From Cyanoderma ruficeps (taxonomy: Eukaryota > Chordata > Aves > Passeriformes > Timaliidae): a stretch of 64,000 nt of DNA. The stretch's first letter is position 1; every line of letters starts with the position of its first letter. The notes under the pieces were generated by a model. The model did not search any database, was not told the origin of the DNA, and was given only the letters and a program-made list of their open reading frames with translations. The position numbers were made by a program, and so were the translations under genes. This document shows positions 48,291-61,600 of the stretch, in pieces. The stretch is taken from the NCBI GenBank assembly GCA_008694505.1, contig VZDJ01007755.1, forward strand, positions 12,067,413 to 12,131,412, read 5' to 3'.

Positions 48291-51200
48291 ATTTTCCTTA
48301 AAGTCTGAAAAGTAAAGCATAGTTTTAAAGGAGAGAACAGTAAATAATGATTTCTGCATACCATGACCTTTAATTATAATACTGCATTCGAATGTGCATA
48401 TCTTTATAGTTACAGTTGTTCACCACAGGGCAGAGCTTTCATGTAGTCTCTAAAACTAAGATCTTTCTGTCTCTCCTTTAATGCTGGACTTTTGAAGTGT
48501 TTCTCAACCTTTTTTCTACAGCCTGATGTAAAGAACAGTGTTATTGTGGTGGGCCACTGCCAGGGGTTTTTTGGTTGTAGCAATCGCAACTTCAAACAGT
48601 GTTTCAGTGGCTGTATCTACACTATGGCAGGTTAGCCTGGCATGCTGTCTGCTTTTAACACAGGCCCCACTCCAAGAAAGTATTTAAAGGCTGTAACCTT
48701 GTATGGCATCTGAAAGCCAGAGCATATATGAGGTCTTGAGTGAAGTTTGAAGTTCCTGCACAATTCTCTAGTTAAAATTTAGTCATCTTCAGTGGTTAGT
48801 CAAGCTGTAGAATCTTGTAACATCTGTTTTGCTGGAGCTCATCATTACCAAGGGAAACCAGGCATGACTGTCCAAGCAGCCTGAGCTGCATATGCAATTA
48901 TACTGATAAGCCTGTTGTCATCTACTGGTGAATCCATCTGGTTTCCAAAAGTGCACATGAATTCAGCCACAGATAGACACCATCTACAAGGAGCAAGGTA
49001 GAGTCTCGATGTATTTCTTTCTCACTCACTTTCCTTTTAAAATATGTGATTGCATCTAAGCAAAAGTGGAAGGTCATTCCTTAAATCCAGTGAACATCAT
49101 CACATCTGACATTGTGTTTCCTTGGCATGTGGAGTCACTGCCTGTCTAGTTCCCATCTGCCTGTGTTTCTGGATGCAGGTTTCCTTGGGGAAATGGCCAT
49201 GGTCAGAAAATGAGGGAGCATATGGCTTTTTCTAAAGCAAGTGGAATCCTTAGAAATTGCAGTGCACTTTTATAGAGGCTGATAGAGGCCTATTGAGAAA
49301 CTTAGGAAGTAATTTATTAAAAAAAAAGTTAATGAAATGTGAAACAGGTGTGCATCTACTTGTAGCAGGAGTTAAAATGAAGACTGTGAATTTGCGTATT
49401 ATTAAGAGCAGTGTTGAAGATGTTTTGGGTTGTTTTTAATTTCTTTTTTTACTTAATAAATCAATTTTTTTCTTCCATCATCATTGTTTATTTATATTCA
49501 AGTGGAATAGAAAGGTTTCAGCTTAATGGGAGCATTGTCATATGGTTCTTAGATGGTTACCCTAGCTTTAAGCAGGAGGGAAGATGGAGAGGGTAAGATA
49601 GAAGTGTCTCCTCCTCTTTTGAGGATACCATTAAAATCTGCACATTGGCTTTTTTAATACAAAGAAAATACCCTTTTGCCCATCTAGTTTATTTTGCCAA
49701 ATGCCCAAGTTGAGATGATTAATCTGGATTGAGAGTTTAGCTCTCAGAAAGGATCTTTTGATTCCACCTCATCTCTCTTTGGAACTTTTCATTTTCTTCC
49801 TTGCTTGGAGTTGGATCTCGCTACCTAGTATGGCATAAGCAGAAATTAGACTTCTCTGGTTTTGTGTGTTCTAACTGGTATATTTTATTTCATTTCCGTG
49901 GTCAGATAGAAAGTGTTCAAGCAATGCCATATTTTACTGACTGCTGTTTTGTTTATGGAAGTATCTTAAGAGTCTGCAGTCCAGGGATTTGACGGCCTTA
50001 TTTTATGGCTTAATTGTTAGGACTAGGAAGAGACAGCATGAAATACTGTTTGCTACTGACATAAATAACTGAAGAGTGAAGCAAAGTCTGGTGAAAGGTT
50101 TAGGCAGGACATGTTACTGCAAGTAATGGCATGCTGTATATTGAGCAAACAACAACAGTAGGAAAAGCCAGTGTATAAACACTCTGGAGCAACCAGATAC
50201 CAGCACAGAATGTGTCTGCAGCTCCACTAGGGTCCAGTCTGCTTTTGTCATTCCATTTGTAGCACTGAGGAGAGGATGGTGACATCTTCCACCTTTACCT
50301 TCATTGTTACCCAGTGGGTTCCATCATTGCTGCTTTACACTAAATCCATATTTTGTTTGTATAGTTTGTACTGAGATTTAAAAGTAAAGATGATAAAAGA
50401 ATTGAACAGAAGGCAGAATCCACCCCTGGCACCATCATGTGTAGGTGATACAAGGCTACATCTTTAGTCTTGCATCTCACATCTTTGGTGTGTGAAGGCA
50501 GGCTAGAGTGTTCTGTTGAAGTATGTATCTTCTTCCTCTGCTATGCTCAAGTTTGTGCAAAGGTAACTGCCACGTCAGTGCTTTCCTCTTCTTGGGAGAT
50601 AGATACACTACAATAGAAGATAAGCCTGTTCTCCTATGCATGGAGAACTTCATTGGAAGGAGAATAAAAAGTGTATGCAAGCAGTTTTGTGACTCCTTAA
50701 TTTTTTTCTGCCCACTCACTTACAAGTTAACCTGTTTTTTCTCTTACCCAGTGAGTTACTGCTTCATGCACAGGGGTTTCAGAACTTGCTGTCATAAATT
50801 CTGAGTCTTTTATGTTTTACTCTATCATTTTATCTCACACCTTGAGTTTACTCTTCTCTACTTTTAGAAAACAAGCAAGCTGAAAAAAATCACAATTTTC
50901 TGACCCTAAAGGTCAATTTATTTGTTGTTTGGATAAAGCATGTTTGTTCTATGAAGAAAAAGGATGTTCTTTTTTGCTGCTCTTTTGAAGGGAATTTGTT
51001 AGAGGTCACTGAGAAGCTCTTTGGTACCAAAAAAAAAAAAAAATTATGTTAGTTTAGTGGTTTAATAAGTTCTGTTTAATCATTTTTCAAGTGTAACAAC
51101 TATGGTTTTATAGAGCACTGTTTTTTCCAGATTTGAATCTTCTGATTTGGTGGGTTACCCATAGTAAATGACTAAATACATCATCGTTTTGAAGAGCATG

Positions 51201-51394
51201 CTTTTCATGCCACTACAGCTGCATGGAAAAAAAAAAAATCCATGTCGTGTTTGTCAGGAAATATTAATTCTGTACTGTTCTCTAACAGTCACATTCATCA
51301 AAGTCGTCTGTCTATGATACCATCAATTCTGTGTCTATTTCTTCCCATTGGAAGTACATTTAGTAGCAGGTTTTCATGTTCAGTCAAAGCTCTT

Positions 51395-51525
51395 GAAAGT
51401 GAAATTGATTTCCTGCAGGGCATTGATTACAATGATGTAACTCCAGGTCAATTAAATGGAAGTCGATGATGCTACTCCAGATTTACGTACCTGTAATGGA
51501 GAACACAATCTGGCTCCATATGTGT
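51395..51525. repeat. Possible ancient sauropsid interspersed repeat
   Basis: gatgctactccagatttacg, followed by cctgtaatggagaacacaat and ctggctcc, resembles a motif I recall as recurrent in turtle, crocodilian and bird genomes (GGAGTTACTCCAGATTTACA…CTGAGAACAGAATCTGGCCC). A second partial copy, gatgtaactccaggt, lies just upstream at 51434. The family name is uncertain. Confidence 0.35.
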
Positions 51526-54150
51526 ATGAAATCTCAGCTAATGAAAAACTGGCATGGAAGAGAATAAGTTTTGATGTGACCTTTTATAAATTTTCTCAGA
51601 TTTTTTTTTTTTAAAGGAGGAAGAGCAGATTGGTCAAGTACCAGAAAGTGGTGCTCTTCATTCCAGATTGCATGTGTTACTCACAGATCCAGCTATCTAT
51701 CCTCATTTACTTTTACCTTTGGAGGTTTTGGTCACTCATATCAAAAAAGAAGCACTTGTATGTGAAGGAGATGCAGGACTTTCTCCAACTTGGTTTTAGT
51801 GGCTGGACATCTGTTCAGGCAAGAGACAAAGCTATCAAGTGCCCCTGCAATCAGAGAGGTAAGGTCTGAAATTACTACTTCCCTCCCTGTTTACAGCCAA
51901 GAATGTTTTTAACTCATCAGTCTGGGAGCACATGTCTATACCTTTCAAGGCAAATTCTTGTTCACTGCAGCTTAGATTTGTTCCTCATAGACACCTTCAA
52001 GGCTGGGCCTTGTTACAATCTCTAACTCTCATTTTTGGGGGTATTTTTGTTGTGGTTTGTTGGGGTTTTTTCCCAGTTAGGAAGGAAATTGAATTTGTGT
52101 TGAAATCCTACCACATCGAATGATTTGCTGCACCTTTTTCTTCTTCCGTTATCACATATGCAGCTCCTCTGCCACCTAGAAAAAGACTGAGAGCAACTCT
52201 TGCTCTTGGAAGATTAAACACTATTTAATGGTAAATTGAACAAAATATAATGGGGCAGCAATAATTGCTAGCTACTGTGATTGTGTTTAGTCTTAATGTT
52301 ATTTACAGTTAATGAACTGGGTTTTTTTATTTTTCAGATGCTGAAGTTGAAGAGCTGATCCTTAAAACTAATCTGTGATGAATGCCTTCATATTTGGCTA
52401 CTTTCTACACATTACAGTCCTTCAAAACTATATTGTTATTCAAGAAGTTGATAATCATGAATTTTACTCCTAATTTTTTCTTTCTGGTGTTGAATACTTT
52501 TCTACATGCCAAGACAAGTCTGGAGGAAAGAGAGGAAAGAAGTCAAAGGCTTTTCATCTTTAATGACATTTATAACAATATATTGATGAGATTTTAAAAT
52601 AAATATAATTTTTATTAGTTGTCTTACAGATATCTCATTTTCTAATCTTTTTTTCATTCATTGTTGAATGAACTCCAGTAGTCAAATGTCTTGCTGGATG
52701 CATGATATACCTTCAAGCTGTGCTTTTTTGTGCTCTCCATAGCAATTGCTGGGAATAATTAATTACATTAGAGCCTTGAATGCTTTTTTTGGATACTTAT
52801 TCATGCAGCTGGAGTTGCTGGGTGATGTGAGAGAAGTAGATAGGCCAAATTTTTAGTAGAGGAAAGAGGGAAAGAAAAGTAGACTTCAACTTTAAAATTA
52901 TTTAACTATTTTGTTCTCTTTCATCTTTCCTTTTGTTGCTTTTTGCTGCTTCAGGTTTTCTGGTAATTCTCCTCTGTTCTCCTCCATCTTCTTCCAAAGG
53001 CTCATAGGAAGACCTATCTTAAATTTTGATTTTTAGAGCAAAATAATAGATATAGATAACAGATTACTTACCAGAAAATAGGACTGTGAAGAATTAACTT
53101 TAATTGCTGAGTCTAGTCCTCTGTAAAGGGGAGTCTAGATAATAGACGTTTACTCCAAGAGGATGTGCAAGAGTTCAATTCACAATGTCCACCAAGTTCA
53201 GATTAATAGCTTTCAGCCTTTTAGAAAACAACAGTGGTTCAGCTGTAATATGCCATGGAAAACAGTGAGGAACTGGAATCATGGTTGATGTCCTAGATCC
53301 CTACAACAACAAGGGATTTGCTAGATGGATTTCCCAGATGGTCTCTAGCAGTATCTTATTCCCCGCAGAACGGGGAGTGAAAAAGAACAACTGCCAATAA
53401 TCCCTATCAGTCTGCTTGAGGTTTTGTCTGCCATATGTTTCATCAAAACATCCTGCTTTGTATTTCATCTCTAACAGTGACTGATTTGGAATACTTCAAA
53501 GAAACAATTAAAAAACCAGCATCTACAGTAGTTTATTGAGGCAGAGAGGGGACAGTGGTGTAGGTAGGCATTGAAAGCTGTAAAATGATTGTTATGTTTA
53601 ATAAACACAGTCAAAAGACAGCAATCAAATAATTTTGCAAAATGGACGGTAAGGAATAAACCACTGATGGTTACAAGAATGCTATTCTTGCACAAACAGT
53701 AAAAGATCCTGGAAACTGGTATTTGAGAGCTGTGTAAAGAGTCAACTTTTGTGTTTCACTGGGAACTGATGAAAGGCTATAAAAATATACAGCCAAAGGT
53801 AGGAGTCTGTAACTGATGTGAGTTTCCATTTCACCCGTGTAAGTGTGGCATGCCATGAAGCATTTTAATACTGGATGAATTCCATATGCATCTCTAAAGT
53901 TTTCCCTAAGCTGCTGCTTCTTGGAGCCCACAGTGTTTCTATGAAATACTGCAGCTGTTGCTTGGATCTTGACGTGGTACAACTGAGTATTTCCCATAGA
54001 GATGCTTCTTCTTATCAGCTGCTTTGGTCAGACTGTCATTCTCAGTGTGCCTTCACACCTATTCAGTCCGTGTTCTCCAACTCTTCTCATTGTGAATATG
54101 CCATGAACTACCTCCAGATCTTATGGGAAATGGTACACGCTGTTCTCTTC

Positions 54151-54192
54151 ATATACATGCATACACACACAATATATATACATATATATGTT
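54151..54192. repeat. CA/TA microsatellite
   Basis: atacatgcatacacacacaa followed by TA units. Ordinary simple repeat. Confidence 0.75.
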
Positions 54193-55657
54193 TATATTTT
54201 TTCCCTTTGATGAGAACAGTCTGATGCAGTGGCCATGAGCCGAAGTATGGAGTCAATCATACAGATGAACCAGGAGCATACAAAGAGCTGATGTTGTTAA
54301 GGCACCTGCACTGATACAAACATAACCTTCACATACAGGTGCTCTAGCAGACAAGAGTGTGATTGTTTCTCATGTGTGTTTTAATTAATATTGGGATGAA
54401 ATCTTGCATCTTGCTCCTGACTCCAATTTATATTTTGGCAGAGGCCATGAAGTAATGTGTTTCCTCCTCTTGTGTTTCCCATGGCATTTGGGAATTGTCT
54501 GACTCCACCAGGAAGATTCCTTGCAGAACTGCTCAGAGTTTCATCCCTTTACCTTCTACCATTGAGCTTCTGGGCTGCACACTCTCAGGATTAAGAAAAG
54601 AATCTGCATGAAAAACAGGGAAAGGTGAGTTGATTTCCTTAGGGGTTACCATGAATGGCCCCATTATGGCTTGTCCTCAGTCCACAACGTTGTAATGTGA
54701 GCTTTGTATTGGCTCTCAAAAGGATACATGGATATTCTTTGGGCCGTTTTATTCAATCAGTGATATATGGTTTTTTGGACCCCCTCTGAATTAATGTATC
54801 CTTGTCTCACTTTGTACGCTTAGTCATATGCTCTTAAAAAATCTTTTGCAGATGGAGCCCCGTGGGACTGGACCTGTTTCAAAAGCTGAATTAAATTACT
54901 AAAATAAAGGTTTTGAAAATGCCTGTTTCCCCCAGTGTGTTGTTTAGCAAGAAAGCTGTGTTTAGTGGAAAAGAAGTTAGATGAGTCTGTGGCACATGTG
55001 CTATCTCACACCCTCTTGGCTCAGCTGGGAGGTGGAGGCATGAAGGAATGACATACAGGCATGTTTTGGAATATGCTGCTTGTGTCAGTTGCACCATGAA
55101 GATAACAGTCTCATGAGGTTGATGCTTCTCTGTGGTTCATTAGAAGCTTTATAAAATCCACCTCTATACATTTAACTAAGTGTCCACCCTGCCTTCAGGA
55201 AACATGTAATATATAGGTTTATGTAATACTGGAAAAAGATATTGGAACTCCTAACGGATCTAAATGAGTGACAAAACACTGAGGAGCTGAAAAATTTGCT
55301 GCATAAAGATGGAATTACCTTTTTAGAGATAAAGCAGCCATGACTTCATCACAGATCTCAGTGGTTATTGCCAGTTAATAGTTTGTTGTGTCTTTGAATG
55401 GCAAATTTATCAAAAGACTCAGCAGATGAAACTTCTTTGTATAGGTTAAGTTGGAATTGAGATAAAACGTTTTTACAATGATTGCAACAAGCCATTCATA
55501 TGAAACTAGTAAATCATTACACAGAAACGTCTGTGTAAGGTAGGTGTTCTTTTTATAAATATATGTACTAATGAATCTGAAAGTATATGAGGCATGATTG
55601 TGTCATTTAGGAAAATGGTGACAACTGTTGTCCTCTGTTCAAGAGTTGAGTGGTCAC

Positions 55658-55680
55658 ATTCTATGGTTCTGTGAATCTGT
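55658..55680 (+). repeat. Possible CR1 terminal octamers
   Basis: attctatggttctgtgaatc resembles two or three tandem CR1 end octamers (ATTCTRTG). The preceding bases do not align clearly to CR1, so it may be a heavily decayed tail or chance. Confidence 0.3.
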
Positions 55681-58600
55681 AGAAGCATCTGGATTTTTTA
55701 AAGAGCCAAAAAGTCTTTTAGCATCTCAGACTGCCAGTTGCCTGGCCTAAGCTTTTGAGAAACCTGGCCTAAATATCTGTATTTCATAGTCGTAGAGTAC
55801 TTAACCTTGCATACATCTGGTTTAAGATATAAACTCCAGGACAATATTTATTTTTACTGCACTCACTATACCAATTCAAGATCATTCTATTTAGTACAAG
55901 AGGTAAGTAGTTTTTAAGACTGTATCTAAGCTTTGTGGAGATAATTATCTTCATTCTTCTCTTTTTTTTTTTAATATTAAATTCTCAGGGAGTATGCTGC
56001 TTTGCTTTTAGCCTGTTTCTCCATTCCTATGTTTAGATTTTGATTTTACTTGAGTTTTTAATATTTAATGCTTACTTTATTATGATGTTTACAGTACCTA
56101 GAACTTTTATGTAGGGCTATTTATGTGAAATAGCGAATTAATAAAAATAGACTGTAAGTCTACTGTTTACTGTGAGATAGCAGAACTTTTCTCTCCATGT
56201 AATGTAGGCAGTCAGTCATGGCAGCATCTTCAAAATACTTGCTCCACTTTTTACTATTTTTTTCCTAGTTGAAATTTTTGTCCTTGAAATATATAGGAGA
56301 CTCCTGTGTTAATTTTTATATTTGTTATTTAGTGTCTGTAATTGATATAGGTGATACTAGTTTTAGGTTATTCTGTTTCTAATAAGATAATTTTGCATCA
56401 TAACTTTATACAACATGAGTAAGTTGCTTATACTTTCATCAATATTTTAATTGCCAGAGGTTCCTATATCTTAATTATTTGGATTTACATAGCCTGCTTG
56501 GGATTCTAAAATCATCAATAAAAATAAATCAGCTTAACATTCTATTGGTCCTGTGAGGCAAAAATGTTCCACCGCTGTCTACTGATTAGTAAATACAAGC
56601 ATGGCATATTTCGTTGACTTTCCCAAAGCAAATCAATCAATTTCTCCAGAAAAGCTGGAGAAGCCATTTGTTTCTTGTGTGTTACAGCTGAACATTAATC
56701 ACAGTACGAATTCTTATCTCCAGACATTCCTGTTCTGTTAAGATAAAGAGGCAGAGTCAGCTTCAACTGTGTAGCCATTGGAAAGTTTCCTCTGGTTTAT
56801 TAGCATAGCTAAAACCCAAACCGGTGGTTTTAAATGTTTGTTTTTACTTGGGCTTTGCTGGAACCATGAGGAATACATTTTCACTGATGATCTTGATAAA
56901 TCTTTCCCGGCCTCATCATAAAAACACATTTGTGCATCCCCAAGAGAGCCTGTGGGCTACATTATTAGTATTTGTGTGATTAAACCTTAATTGACCTAAA
57001 GTTGAATGCATTTACTTAGATTCAGTCATACAGCTTACTTGTATAGTGCATTTACATAATACAGAAGTTGGCAGCTGTAGCAGTTCATCCTGGCTTTAGG
57101 TAGCAGAATGGGATTCAGGTGCATGGAGATGGCATTTGGTACCCTTGTAGGGACCCCAGGGTAATCTGTACCCAACATAACCTCTCTGGAAGGATGTGTC
57201 TCTCCCACTGGCCTTGTGTGAGCTTTGCCAGTACTGTACAATGCTCCTAGTGCATCCTAAGATGGCAATGGGACTGTTCCCTTTCATCTCATCCTCTTGT
57301 GCCACTTCAGGCTGTCTTGTGCATCCACGTAGGCTCTTCTCTCGACACTCGAGTAAGTTTGGAGTACTTTGGTACAAACTGCAGTTCATTCCACCTGAAT
57401 TAATGCTGTAGTTTCTTTTATATGCCTCAGGATAGAAGACAAACATTTATCCTATGAACTTCTCCAAATGTGTCTCAGAACATAATTCTGGCCTTGCAGA
57501 GTTGAAATGGATGCAGCCATTAATTTGTTGATTGAACTAAGTACTGAGTATGTAGCCCAAAGTGAGAGAACTGCAGGAGGATGAGGCCGTAGAAGTGTTA
57601 GAATATTCAAATTGTCTGTAGCTATTTAGAGGTTGATTTATTTTCCTTTTAATTATGAAAAAAAGAGTCAAAATAAAACTAATAGTTAAAATCACTAGAA
57701 GCATGGAACTTCAAATCTGGGTTTTCAATTTACAGTACGAAATATGTCTGTGCTTATGTGCACCTGTATAAAGCAAATTGTTTCACTTCCTCCTTAAATG
57801 TCGCTTCTCACCATACAATCTTTATTTCACAATGCTCTATTTCATGAAGCTTGCTTGGCTGAGTGCTCTCCTGGTTGCTAAATTTATGTCCTGCTCAATA
57901 GGCCTGTGTACTTTCCATGTGTTTCTGGCTAGTGCTTTTGATAGGGTGCTTTTATACACACACCTTCAAATTACCAACGTTTTTCCAGAAGCCCAACTTC
58001 TAAAACTCATATGCCTCAACCATCAAAGCCATGTCTACACCAAAAGAACCTGCAGTAATATACACTGACCACTGCTGGTGTTACAGCAGCTGGGCACAGT
58101 GTTTGCCATTCAGTGTTTTGGGCAAGTGTTAGCTGGAACGTGTAACAGAAAACATAAATTTAAAAATTACGAGCCTCTTTACTTTAAAAAGCAAGGAATA
58201 TACAGAGGTGAGGGCCAAAACAAACATATGAATGTCTGCTAGTGCTCTAACTCTTGTAGTGCTCTGCTAAGTCCTTCTGCTGCAGGTCAGAGCCAGGGTG
58301 TGAAATAACCTCCTTTTTCCATTGTCACCAGGACATGACATTTTCACTGCCATGCAGCCATTTTAGGCCTCCATTTCATCTGCCTGTTCCTCCTAATTGG
58401 CACAAATGATTTAATATTATTACCCTCTGTCTCCTGTGGCAGTGTGAACTTCAGCTTAAGCACCCTTAGAAGTTAAGCCAAATCAACTATACCGTGCTTT
58501 GCTACATAATTACTTATTGAGAGAATTAAGCTCAAAAAATGGATCCAGTCTGTATGGTGATCTTCTCTTGATACAGGATTATCCCAACAGATCTCATGAC

Positions 58601-61600
58601 TTTCAATACCTCTTCTCACACTTCTGCCAGAAGCAGAAGTTTCCTGTTACTCTGCTACAATATATGAAGGCAGCAGCTAATAGAGGAGCCAGAAAAGCTG
58701 CCCATTCAGAATTCAGTTAATGGTTTGAGTTTTATGTTACCACCACCTTAGTTCAGTGACCTTTTCTTGTAATTGTTCATTTCAGAAAAAAAGCCAAACC
58801 ACTCAGAAAGACAATTTATTGACTAGAACAAATGGTGAGATTGGCAAGAATAGAAGATATTTCCTATCTGATCTTGTGAGCATGCATTACAGGTCACTGC
58901 TTTACCTTTGATAAAGTATCAAAGGTAGGAAAAATTCTGAAGCTGAGGAAAAAACAGTATAAGGTTATGGAGAATTGATGTAGCAAGCAGCAGGGCAGGG
59001 CTGTTGGCAGCAGCAGGTCCCAATGACCAGCAGACAAAGGAGGGGGTGTGCAGGTCACAGCTCAGTGCAGGAGGGGCAGGGAGCAAGCCAGAAGCAGCCT
59101 GGCCCCTCTGGCTCATGGTATAGCTCAGCTTCAATGGGGCTCCTGGGAAGGGGCACAGTGGTACAGGTCCCAGGAGAAGTGGCCAGAAAAAACTAAAATG
59201 CAATAGTGCGAGGTGCTGATGAGGGTATGGATTAATGACAGAAAGTGTAAAAGTGTTTTAAGTGGCGTTGGTACAAAATGAAATGTTAACCTTAGAGGCC
59301 ATTCCTCTCTCACATGGGAGAACTTGTATTTACTCTGCAAGGCCAAATTTCCATGGGCTGTGCTCAAGCCACAGCTGGCTATCTTACAAAGTAGAGATGT
59401 TTTCTTTTGACTTTGGTGGAAAGGCAGATACAGACAAGAAAAAGGACGGCATTTAATTTCAAAAATTAATGTGCCTCACTAATCCTACCCTAAAGCTTTT
59501 CATCCTACCAGGAAAAAAAGCAGACAACATCTTACCTTGAATTAGCTAATTGAGGGCAGTGTAGTTTTCAGCAATCAGATCAAGTGAAGGACCAACCATT
59601 TTTGGTGTGCAAAGTTTACATGTAAATAGTGTTTCCATAGCTCCAATTATTTAAAGCCTATGAAATAAGATCTCTGGAAAATGTAAGGCAGTAAACTTAA
59701 AGTTGGGTTCTATGATGGGTTTTGTATCTTTCCCCCGACTTTTGAAAGGCTGAATGGTAAATAGTAATTTTTTTTAAATTTCAGTTTATAAACTTGTGGG
59801 TTTGCTGTTTTAATAACAGCTGGGATTTTCCTGAAACTCATGGTGAACTTTGATTAAGCATGTAATGCAGAATTTATTAGCAATTAAAAACTACTGCATG
59901 GTCATTTGTCACCTATGTCTTAGAACAGGGCCTTGGAAGACAGTGCCTTCAAAGAAATATGTCTGTGTACAGACACTCTGTTCTTACATTAGTTAACCTA
60001 TTAATCTCATAGGTTTATTAAACAGAAGTAGTTACTTGGAAAGTTGAATCTTTTAGAAAATGTCACCTTTTCAAAAGTGTTTTGCGAAAGTGATTTCATG
60101 CTTTTGACAGATTTTGTATAATCATCCATTTATTTTTTTTCCCTTCAGTAAAGCTGTGAGGTTAAAGTATATTAAATAAATAAAAGATATGATTTCCCAA
60201 ACTTATTCAGTACTTTGAACTTCTTAATAATGCCATTTGTACATATATCCAGAAAATTAATAGTGTATTATAGCACATAATGCTATGGAAGTGGCTAATG
60301 AATATGGGATTCTTCTCTGCATGAATACCTCCCACACACCACTTTGAAATTCATTCTACCTAGAGCCATAATTTGCAAGGTATTTGTTAGGTCTTTTCAA
60401 AATATAGCTTTCCATAAAAATACATTTACATGCAAAGTGTTATTTAGAGTTTTTATGCTAGGCCATTCCTGTTTTACTTATGTCCCAGGTAAAAAAAAAA
60501 AAAAGCTTTTTAAAATCTTAGCTGCCAGGAAAGTTTTGTACAAAAAAGTACTGTTTTGCTATCCATATGGTGCAGTTTATTCTATCAATGTGAGAAGGTG
60601 TTTGTTGCTATTGGTTATCTTGACTTTTTTTTTCCCAAAAGATGTGTTTTATGCTTTGTCAGTTTTTCTAACCCTGAATAACCTTTGAAACTAATTTCAC
60701 AAGGTAGTAATCTTGACAATGATGAGTTGCTATGAGCTGTGAAAATCTGCATTTGGCTCCAGTAGGAAGACTCAGGTTACTGCCTGAGGGAGTTGGACTT
60801 TTGAGAGGCAGATACTGCTTGGGCAATGAGTGATCTCCCAGCCCTCAACAAGCTACAAACTCCTGTCTTCTAAAAGTGAGAGAGATGTGGAGTGAAATGG
60901 AGAATGCATGCTGGTGAGACTTGGGGATCTAGGACATACATTTTTAGGATATCAGGTTTCTTCAGTTCTACTTTTTGAAGATAAACTGGTTTAAATATAA
61001 TATACTGGATATCTCTGTGTAGGAATCAGTGAGTAGATATTAAAGCTACTCCTTTACAGGACTTGTAGAGGTAAGCTGTGACTGCCAGCATGAGTCATGT
61101 CTGTATTTTGTTTGTTTTTTATGGCACTGTTGAAATCATATACTACATAGAAAAATTCAGTGGCTTGAACCCATATCATCACATTAATCTGAAAACACTA
61201 CTACTGGAGTTGCAAAATTTCTTGACAAAGGCAAAGAGGTCATGTTTACCAGAGAAACCCAGTTTCTAAATGCTTCCACTGCTTGTGTGGTGTTCCTTTT
61301 TAATAATGGAAAACAAAGCTATAAGCATCCTATGCCCCACATGAACACATCTTTGTGTTCCAATGGAGCCCTACTATAGGTACACACTAGGGAAGGGAAC
61401 CTTGGTAAAGTTATCTTTGCCTTTCAGTTTTTAAAACTAATTCCTGCTCAGGAATTAATAAAACCTGCTCAGGTTTTCTGATCTGTGACCTGGTCGCACA
61501 ACAGAGCAGAGCCAATGCCAGTTCCGGTGACAATGATGGTGGATGTTCACAGGAAACTCTTCTGTCCCTCAAATTCTGTGCCTCTTGTGTTTGAGTTTAG

